A stretch of 6,734 nucleotides of DNA. It comes from Helicobacteraceae bacterium (GTDB lineage: Bacteria > Campylobacterota > Campylobacteria > Campylobacterales > Sulfurimonadaceae). The stretch's first letter is position 1. Every line of letters starts with the position of its first letter. Shown here one piece after another: positions 1 to 5,341 of the stretch. Made by a program: the position numbers and the translations under genes. The DNA is taken from NCBI GenBank assembly GCA_030642185.1, contig DAOWOG010000067.1, forward strand, positions 1 through 6,734. The letters are read 5' to 3'. The notes under the pieces were generated by a model, which was not told where the DNA came from, ran no database searches, and worked only from the letters and a program-made list of their open reading frames with translations.

Positions 1-232
<232 letters not shown>

Positions 233-305
233 TCGAAAAATCTTAAAATATCAGTTTATGAAAGAGTTAATAAAACTGTTTTATAGAAATTGTGTCTTCG
301 CGTGA

Positions 306-311
306 TACAAT
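306..311 (+). promoter_or_regulatory. Candidate -10 box of the 337-990 gene
   Basis: TACAAT at 306-311, preceded by TG, resembles an extended -10 box. It would put the transcript start near 318, just upstream of the ATG at 337. No good -35 is visible at the expected distance. If this box is real it lies inside the longer reading frame that begins with GTG at 292, which favours the later ATG. The evidence is sequence resemblance only. Confidence 0.3.
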
Positions 312-336
312 TGCCAAAAATTTATCAGGCAGCACT

Positions 337-990
337 ATGAAAAAATTCAACCTTGTTAAAGAGATCATCATTGCAGACCGTATTGCCTTGATGCAAGCAG
401 TTAATTCAGCTAAAACATTTGGAATCACCTACAAAGGTGACATAAAATATACTCCATTTGAGCCTACAGATATCTTTATTTATCAAGGCAGCATCAACCG
501 CCCTGCACCCTCAGCGCTGATGGCACCCAAGCCGATACAGTTGAGTGATCTTTTCGATCACACCTATCAGATCGTTGAAGATGATGATCGTGTCTTGATC
601 AAAGCTGCCGGTGCATGGCAGGATCTTCTATCAGTCAATACTCCAAACGCTGAGTATGACGACAGCACCGGAGACGGAATTGCCGAGTTTTCGCACAAAG
701 AGCTCGAAGATATTGGCTGGCATGCGACTGAGTTCAACATAAATTATCGTGAACCGTCTGAAAAACTGGAAGAAGATGCAGAGGGTATACTTTTTTGCAT
801 CGAGTATGAAGGCGATAATTATCAATTCAGCGGTTTGGGTTATGTGCATAACATCGAAGAGGCACGTAAAATACTTTTTGATTACTGTCAGCAGCGTATT
901 GACAGCCTTATTAAAAATGATGAAAATTTTACCCGGGATGAACTCACTGACGATGAAGAGGAAGCAGCTAAGTTTTTTGGTGTCATTTAG
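337..990 (+). CDS. Conserved-looking hypothetical protein, acidic, 217 residues
   Basis: I do not recognise this protein. The frame can be extended upstream to a GTG at 292, but I chose the ATG at 337. The product then starts MKKFNLVKEIIIADR, an AGG (327-329) lies seven bases upstream, and a possible -10 box lies between the two starts. The protein has no signal peptide and no clear membrane segment, so a cytoplasmic location is likely. It appears to be a mixed alpha/beta soluble protein rich in Asp and Glu. Its N-terminal helix is followed by a strand-rich middle with a Trp at about residue 90, then the segment EEARKILFDYCQQRIDSLIK, which should be helical. The tail is very acidic (DELTDDEEEAAKFFGVI). 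It stands alone, between divergent ilvC and a convergent outer-membrane gene, so context suggests no function. Codon use looks like that of its neighbours, and I think it is a real gene. Confidence 0.75.
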   Translation: MKKFNLVKEIIIADRIALMQAVNSAKTFGITYKGDIKYTPFEPTDIFIYQGSINRPAPSALMAPKPIQLSDLFDHTYQIVEDDDRVLIKAAGAWQDLLSVNTPNAEYDDSTGDGIAEFSHKELEDIGWHATEFNINYREPSEKLEEDAEGILFCIEYEGDNYQFSGLGYVHNIEEARKILFDYCQQRIDSLIKNDENFTRDELTDDEEEAAKFFGVI

Positions 991-1011
991 AAGCTTGCCA
1001 GGCTTCTAAAT
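985..1011. terminator. 10-bp hairpin over the stop codon, possible terminator between convergent genes
   Basis: ATTTAGAAGC (985-994) pairs perfectly with GCTTCTAAAT (1002-1011) around a seven-base loop. The stop codon of the upstream gene (TAG, 988-990) lies inside the left arm. Neither side has a proper run of T, so this is at best a weak intrinsic terminator. It may instead protect the 3' ends of both convergent transcripts. The pairing is seen directly; the role is inferred. Confidence 0.5.
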
Positions 1012-1013
1012 TA

Positions 1014-1026
1014 TTGACACTGTCAA
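1014..1026. repeat. Short palindrome TTGACA-C-TGTCAA overlapping the outer-membrane gene's stop
   Basis: Six-base arms flank a single central base. The TGA stop of the minus-strand gene (1023-1025) is within the right arm. It lies two bases from the 985-1011 hairpin, so the two could act together as a transcript end. It is too small to claim as an operator. Confidence 0.4.
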
Positions 1027-1826
1027 AAGAAAAAGCTTGACACGCTTAAATAGAAAAGATAGGTTTTGTCGTAATCATAATTATCATCCTTATTAGTAAT
1101 CGGAATTTTCACACCGATTGCAAGGGGAACATTCGGAATTACTTTTTTGGTGCTTAACTCAATCCAGAAATCCGAAACACTCAGGTCATCTTGACCAAAA
1201 TAGGTCACTTTTGCATTAGTTGATACAGTTGATTCGTACGATGCGCCCAGCATCCCTGCATACGAATCGTCATAATCAATAACCGTACCGGTAGTACTAT
1301 CGGTATATTCACCAGGATTCATCGTATATGTCAGGAGACCATAAAATCTTACATCATCGGTAATCTCATTTGCCATGGTATACGTGAGAGTATAAGCATC
1401 TTCCCCCGTCCCTAAACCTTTGTCCTCATCACCGCTTGTCGATTTATATCTAAAGGTGAAAATATTTGTACCGAATGTATCCGCAAATTGTCCAAAATGG
1501 TAGTTGACAGATACTGAGGCATCACCTATGCCCGTCTCATCAGTAAAATCATTATCCTGTATAGGAAGTCTTATGTCAAAACCCAGGTGATCTATCGGTT
1601 GATATCGAAGTGCCAGGTCGATAATATTATGCTTATCACCCACTCCCACAATACCGGTAGCCCCCATCTTTTTGCCACTGTTTACAAATTCAACCTGATT
1701 CGTGTTGTCGATGATATCATTGGTGAAAGTCTGATATGTCACCAATTCATTGTTAGGCTCTTCATGATGGTCAGATGCCATAAGTAATGAAGCACTCGCT
1801 AATAACGCCAAAGTAATCTTTTTCAT
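1023..1826 (-). CDS. Predicted outer-membrane beta-barrel protein, 267 residues
   Basis: This is probably a small channel or structural protein of the outer membrane; I cannot name its substrate or family. The N-terminus MKKITLALLASASLLMA is a typical Sec signal peptide with cleavage near residues 17-18, followed by a His/Glu-rich start (SDHHEEPNN). The rest alternates short amphipathic strands with acidic turns, for example ALRYQPIDHLGFDIRLPI, DASVSVNYHFG, NIFTFRYKS, YTLTYTMANEI, RFYGLLTYTMNPGEY and KTYLFYLSVSSFFF. The final Phe preceded by alternating hydrophobic residues fits the C-terminal signal read by the BAM assembly machinery. There is no Cys in the mature part. The start is set by the signal peptide and by AAGGAT (minus strand, 1833-1838) six bases upstream. 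The gene is transcribed away from the lipoprotein operon and converges on the 337-990 gene. It resembles transporter-like barrels often annotated only as hypothetical. Confidence 0.8.
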   Translation of the reverse strand: MKKITLALLASASLLMASDHHEEPNNELVTYQTFTNDIIDNTNQVEFVNSGKKMGATGIVGVGDKHNIIDLALRYQPIDHLGFDIRLPIQDNDFTDETGIGDASVSVNYHFGQFADTFGTNIFTFRYKSTSGDEDKGLGTGEDAYTLTYTMANEITDDVRFYGLLTYTMNPGEYTDSTTGTVIDYDDSYAGMLGASYESTVSTNAKVTYFGQDDLSVSDFWIELSTKKVIPNVPLAIGVKIPITNKDDNYDYDKTYLFYLSVSSFFF

Positions 1827-1832
1827 GTCACA

Positions 1833-1882
1833 TCCTTTTAATTATCTTGGCTCATGATAAACCTTTTTAGTTTAAAAGTAAA
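1833..1882 (-). promoter_or_regulatory. Candidate promoter and ribosome binding site of the outer-membrane gene
   Basis: On the minus strand, TTTACT (1877-1882) and TATCAT (1854-1859) are separated by 17 bases. They match the -35 and -10 consensus at four and five of six positions. The transcript would begin near 1847 and carry a leader of about 20 bases holding AAGGAT at 1833-1838. The spacing is good, but the surrounding DNA is so AT-rich that chance matches are expected. Confidence 0.4.
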
Positions 1883-1896
1883 TAAATATTTCTTTA

Positions 1897-1932
1897 AATT
1901 ATTTTAATTATTTTAATTATTTTAATTATTTT
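1897..1932. repeat. AT-only tandem repeat, unit ATTTTAATT (9 bp)
   Basis: Three perfect copies lie at 1901-1909, 1910-1918 and 1919-1927. A partial left copy (AATT, 1897-1900) and a partial right copy (ATTTT, 1928-1932) flank them. The array sits between the divergent outer-membrane and lipoprotein genes and immediately upstream of the candidate -10 at 1938-1943. It could act as an UP-like or periodic AT promoter element, or vary in copy number by slippage. Confidence 0.85.
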
Positions 1933-1937
1933 CGGAG

Positions 1938-1988
1938 TATACTTAATTAAGAATATGATTTATATCTTTAAAATAGTTGAAAAGGAAG
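1938..1988 (+). promoter_or_regulatory. Candidate -10 and ribosome binding site of the lipoprotein-RHS operon
   Basis: TATACT at 1938-1943 matches TATAAT at five of six positions and lies just after the AT tandem repeat. No -35 is visible, but AT-rich DNA with a period near one helical turn replaces the -35 in many Campylobacterota promoters. The transcript would start near 1950. The strong ribosome binding site AAAGGAAG (1981-1988) lies five bases before the ATG at 1994 and decides that start over the in-frame ATG at 1955. Confidence 0.45.
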
Positions 1989-1993
1989 ATATT

Positions 1994-4231
1994 ATGAAAA
2001 CTGCCAATATTGATGAGGAATACAGGAACTTTAAATTTTTCCAAAATAGTCTAAAGAGTATTTTGATGTTTTCTGTTTTATTACTTTTTTCAGCAGGATG
2101 TGGTTCTGATGATAAAGATGAAAATCCGCCTCCACCGCCTCCAAAATCCGAGATATCTATTTTGGCACAGGATTTAAATGTGACCATCACGGATCCTCTA
2201 ACCAAACTCAGCTATGAAATCACATCAGTCTATGACATTAAAATTTTTCAGGTGAAAATCAACAATATCGACAGAACAGAGCTGGCAACGCTAAATGAGG
2301 ATATCTTGGAAATACAACCAACGCCAAATGCAATGCTGCCTTCTGATTATCTTATAACAACGTTAATATTAAAGGATGATCAGAATTATAGCTATACGGA
2401 AAAATTTACCTATGATGTAGATTTCAATGTCTCGATTGCAGCTTCATTTACTGCAGACCCTCAGACAGGCTATGCTCCGACAACAGTCACTTTTTCTCCA
2501 AAAGTAAGTGCGGAAGAGTCCATACAGCTTTACCATTGGGATTTTGGCGACGGCACTAAAAACGACAGTAACACCTCCAGAGAAAACCTGATAGGCAGTC
2601 CTGTTAAACACACTTACAGAGAAGCCGGTGAGTACACAGCAGTACTCACTATCTACGACAGCAAGTATCAGCCTGCCTCATCAGAACTGATCGTCAGAAT
2701 CATCAATCGACCGCCTGTCGTCACCAGCTTGGAGGTATCCCCGTCAAATGGAGCTTTACCGTTAAAATCAAGATTTAGCGCATCGGCGAAAGACAATGAA
2801 GGTATTCGGGAATTTTTATGGGATTTTAACAGTGACGGACAGATCGATTTCAATGACTCAAAAGCAGATGTTAACAATAAATGGGCAAGTTCATCATATG
2901 ATTACACCTATAACACGGTAGGCAGCTACCAGGCAACATTGACTATTATTGATATTTACGGTGAACGTACAACGGCAGCCGTTCCCACGATATCAGTTTT
3001 AGTCGGCTCTACAGGCACCCCTTCTGTTACGGCTTCTGCTTATCCGACAAGCGGCAAGGCACCATTAACCGTTAGCTTCAAAAGCAGTTACGGCTCCTTT
3101 GCCAAATGGGAGTGGGATTTTGACGGGGATGGTGTTTATGATCATTCCAGTACTACAACAGGCAGCATTGATCATAACTATACTGTAGCAGGAACTTATT
3201 TTGCCAAGCTCCAGGTCACGGGCAGTGACGGCTTGGCGAGTTCAGACAATATACAGATCACCGTCGATCAGGACATTACATTAACCAGAGATACCGATAC
3301 TATCGAAATCAAAAAAGCTGAAGCAGCTACCCTTGGTGTGACGATGGCTGCAAAAGCCGAGTGCAGTCTGGTCATAGAAAACAGTCGATATGAGCCGATA
3401 ATAACACTGCTTGAGCAGCAAGAACGCAGCGGTACTTTCAGCGTCTCATGGGACGGAACTGACAATCAGGGTTCAATCGTGCCGGGGGGAGATTACTATG
3501 CGGTTTTACTCTATCAAGAAGGCGACACCCAAAAAAGGTTTGACTTAAGAGATGAAAGGGATAACAGAGATGTGCCAATTGAAACCAATATAGATGCCGG
3601 AGATGTTTTTGCACCCTATCTTGCCCCATTGGCAATAGAATTTAACCTGACAGAAGCTTCAGAAGTGTCACTTGATATAGGACCGGATGGAAGCAGTGTA
3701 ACAGAACGGATCAAAACGATGCTTCAAAATCAGCCTCTGGGTAAAGGCTTTTACAGGTTTGAGTGGGCGGGAGATGCAAATGATGGAACTTTGGCAGATC
3801 TTTCACTCTATAGAGACAAATATCCAAATGACGCTGATTATTATATGACGGGCGGGTTTAAAAATAGACTCGCTGATAATGCCATTTTTGTCAAAAGCGG
3901 CGTTTCCGTCACTAATCTTTCAACCGATGCTCCCGTGTATGTTCCAAATGCCATTGGTGATGACGGTAAGCGCAAAAAGCTTGGCATCAGTTTTGAACTA
4001 AGCTCTGCTGCCGCCGTGACACTGAGCATCAACGATGCCAAAACAGGTGCTGTCGTTATGGCGAAACAGATCAGCTCTTTAAGTGCAGGCAGTCAGCTTG
4101 TTCATTGGGATGGAAAAAATGAGAAGGGCAAATATATTGCTCCGGGGGTTTATAGACTTGGTATCAAGGCAAAAGACAGTCTTGGATATACGTCATTAAC
4201 ACAGTATGCGCTTCAGCGTATTTTCTACTAG
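1994..4231 (+). CDS. Surface lipoprotein with three PKD domains and three FlgD-like Ig modules, 745 residues
   Basis: This is probably a cell-surface adhesion or scaffold protein; no enzymatic motif is visible. The lipobox FSAGC gives lipidated Cys36, with Gly at +2, so retention by an inner-membrane Asp signal is not expected. A charged linker and six prolines (residues 45-50) follow. PKD-type domains lie at about 149-236 (WDFGDG at 182), 239-338 (WDFNSDGQID at 276) and 342-423 (WDFDGDGVYD at 374). The last two carry DxDxDG-like loops that could bind calcium. Three FlgD-type Ig modules follow, with signatures WDGTDNQG (486), WAGDANDG (591) and WDGKNEKG (705); the first and third are followed by a P-G-Y/V-Y motif. 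The n-region before the hydrophobic core is long (about 20 residues) and partly acidic. The ATG at 1994 has a strong ribosome binding site; the in-frame ATG at 1955 lacks one, and Met25 would leave no basic n-region. The RHS gene starts 18 bases after the stop, implying an operon. Confidence 0.88.
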   Translation: MKTANIDEEYRNFKFFQNSLKSILMFSVLLLFSAGCGSDDKDENPPPPPPKSEISILAQDLNVTITDPLTKLSYEITSVYDIKIFQVKINNIDRTELATLNEDILEIQPTPNAMLPSDYLITTLILKDDQNYSYTEKFTYDVDFNVSIAASFTADPQTGYAPTTVTFSPKVSAEESIQLYHWDFGDGTKNDSNTSRENLIGSPVKHTYREAGEYTAVLTIYDSKYQPASSELIVRIINRPPVVTSLEVSPSNGALPLKSRFSASAKDNEGIREFLWDFNSDGQIDFNDSKADVNNKWASSSYDYTYNTVGSYQATLTIIDIYGERTTAAVPTISVLVGSTGTPSVTASAYPTSGKAPLTVSFKSSYGSFAKWEWDFDGDGVYDHSSTTTGSIDHNYTVAGTYFAKLQVTGSDGLASSDNIQITVDQDITLTRDTDTIEIKKAEAATLGVTMAAKAECSLVIENSRYEPIITLLEQQERSGTFSVSWDGTDNQGSIVPGGDYYAVLLYQEGDTQKRFDLRDERDNRDVPIETNIDAGDVFAPYLAPLAIEFNLTEASEVSLDIGPDGSSVTERIKTMLQNQPLGKGFYRFEWAGDANDGTLADLSLYRDKYPNDADYYMTGGFKNRLADNAIFVKSGVSVTNLSTDAPVYVPNAIGDDGKRKKLGISFELSSAAAVTLSINDAKTGAVVMAKQISSLSAGSQLVHWDGKNEKGKYIAPGVYRLGIKAKDSLGYTSLTQYALQRIFY
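2126..2143 (+). repeat. Exact 9-bp tandem duplication encoding six prolines
   Basis: CCGCCTCCA occurs twice in a row and encodes residues 45-50 of the lipoprotein, nine residues after the lipidated Cys. It forms a stiff spacer between the membrane anchor and the first folded domain. Six consecutive prolines would normally need elongation factor P for smooth translation. Confidence 0.9.
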
Positions 4232-4235
4232 AGAT

Positions 4236-4243
4236 AAGGAGAG
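4236..4243 (+). promoter_or_regulatory. Strong ribosome binding site for the RHS gene
   Basis: AAGGAGAG lies six bases before the ATG at 4250, inside the 18-base gap after the lipoprotein stop. No promoter or terminator fits in this gap, so the RHS gene is most simply read from the lipoprotein's transcript. Confidence 0.8.
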
Positions 4244-4249
4244 ATTACC

Positions 4250-5242
4250 ATGAAAAAGTTATTATCTAGCGTTATAACAGTTTTGCTTTTCTTGTCGATA
4301 CCATCACTGTATGCTTACAACAATCAATGGTCTGATAATGAAAATTATGTCGTACCGAATGAAACTAATGTAGATACCGGCGAAGGAAGCGATAATCAGG
4401 AAGTAAAAGGTACTGAACCACCTATTTGTCGTGTTGGATCGCCAGTATATCTAAAATCAGGCCACTTCACCTGGTCTATTACAGACATCGTACTTCCCGG
4501 AAAACCGGGCGTAACTTTCAGCCGTTCTTATACATCCAAAGAGCCTTTGAGCGGGATGTTCGGAAACGGCTGGATCTCAAACTTTGAGAGCGGGTTTATC
4601 AAAACACTCAAGTATGCTGACAAAAACGGTGCCGTACAGACACACTATATTTATCGGAAAGAGAATGGCCTTCGCTATACCTTTAAAGAGATCAACGGGA
4701 CGATAGAATCACCGAGCGGCATGTATCAGACCATAGAGAAGCTCTCGGAAACAAGCTATAAAGTGACCTATCCAAATAACGTCGTCGAGATCTATAAAAA
4801 TGATGTGCTTACCTCACAAGAGGATCCAAACGGCAACAAGATTGACTTTATTTATGATGAGAACACCCTGCTGCAGCAGATCAAAGATGCCAATGGCAAT
4901 GCGCTTACCCTTACCTTTGGTGCGAACGGTTATGTCACAGCACTGAGCGACCACACCGGAAGAACATGGCGGTATGCTTACGATGGAGAGGGTAACCTTA
5001 TCTCTGTAACAGATCCGCTTAACGGCACACGCAACTATACCTATGAAAAGTACCAGGCGGACAATGATGCCCAGAGATATTTTCATCTTGTAAAGATCAC
5101 TGATGAAACCGATAAGATCATTACAGAAGTGGTCTATGAAAAAGATCATACCGGAAACAATACCTATAAAAACGGTCGTGTCAAAAGCTATACGCTCGGA
5201 GAGAACACTTATACCAATGATTGGAGGTATCTTAACAGTTGA
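4250..5242 (+). CDS. Exported RHS/YD-repeat protein, N-terminal portion ending at an in-frame TGA
   Basis: This is the start of a large RHS-type protein. Residues 1-22 (MKKLLSSVITVLLFLSIPSL plus YA) are a Sec signal peptide, so the product leaves the cytoplasm. Residues about 60-115 match the DUF6531-type entry domain of RHS proteins: GSPVYLKSGHF, then DIVLPGKPGVTFSRSYTS, then FGNGWISNFE. YD-like repeats follow, such as FIYDENTLLQQIKDANGN (200-217) and WRYAYDGEGNLISVTDPLNG (240-259). The frame meets TGA after residue 330, far short of the roughly 1000 or more residues usual for the family. The same frame stays open from 5243 to the window end and keeps coding YD repeats. I therefore read this as the front piece of one interrupted gene, not a complete 330-residue protein. 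A truncated product could still be exported but would lack most of the shell. Confidence 0.85.
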   Translation: MKKLLSSVITVLLFLSIPSLYAYNNQWSDNENYVVPNETNVDTGEGSDNQEVKGTEPPICRVGSPVYLKSGHFTWSITDIVLPGKPGVTFSRSYTSKEPLSGMFGNGWISNFESGFIKTLKYADKNGAVQTHYIYRKENGLRYTFKEINGTIESPSGMYQTIEKLSETSYKVTYPNNVVEIYKNDVLTSQEDPNGNKIDFIYDENTLLQQIKDANGNALTLTFGANGYVTALSDHTGRTWRYAYDGEGNLISVTDPLNGTRNYTYEKYQADNDAQRYFHLVKITDETDKIITEVVYEKDHTGNNTYKNGRVKSYTLGENTYTNDWRYLNS

Positions 5243-5275
5243 CAGAGAGTAAATAAATCCAATTCGCTTGTCAAC
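5238..5275. repeat. Inverted repeat GTTGACA...TGTCAAC around the premature stop
   Basis: Seven-base arms at 5238-5244 and 5269-5275 enclose 24 bases, and the TGA at 5240-5242 lies in the left arm. The arms echo the TTGACA/TGTCAA palindrome at 1014-1026. Removing the element would not keep the reading frame, so it is not obviously an insertion. It may be chance. Confidence 0.3.
5240..5242 (+). other. In-frame TGA interrupting the RHS reading frame
   Basis: Codon 331 of the frame that starts at 4250 is TGA. The next codons (CAG AGA GTA) continue in the same frame with no other stop to 6734. One substitution such as CGA, GGA or TGG to TGA would explain it. Recoding of TGA is unlikely because TGA also ends the outer-membrane gene at 1023-1025. 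Confidence 0.9.
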
Positions 5276-5341
5276 AGAACACAACTGCTTCTCTATGTGA
5301 GCGAGCATATTATCAAATACATAGACTCTTATAGCAAAATT

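Noticed and set aside
292..336. A GTG start that would add 15 residues to the 337-990 protein.
   Set aside because: No ribosome binding site precedes it, and a candidate -10 box lies inside the extension. The ATG at 337 gives a more natural N-terminus.
1955..1993. An upstream ATG adding 13 residues to the lipoprotein.
   Set aside because: It would lengthen an already long signal n-region, and the strong ribosome binding site at 1981-1988 points to the ATG at 1994.
5240..5242. Reassignment of TGA to Trp or Gly in this genome.
   Set aside because: TGA ends the outer-membrane gene exactly after a classic C-terminal Phe, so TGA acts as a stop in this window.
4814..5308. A 164-codon open frame on the minus strand across the RHS break, starting at 5308.
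   Set aside because: No ribosome binding site lies before its ATG, and the product is a hydrophobic/Cys mix typical of an antisense shadow. The plus strand clearly codes RHS repeats through the same DNA.
5219..5341. A pair of compensating frameshifts, or a small mobile insertion, as the cause of the RHS break.
   Set aside because: The other two plus-strand frames show no RHS-like residues here and stop quickly. The 38-bp inverted-repeat segment is not a multiple of three, while the frame is the same on both sides.
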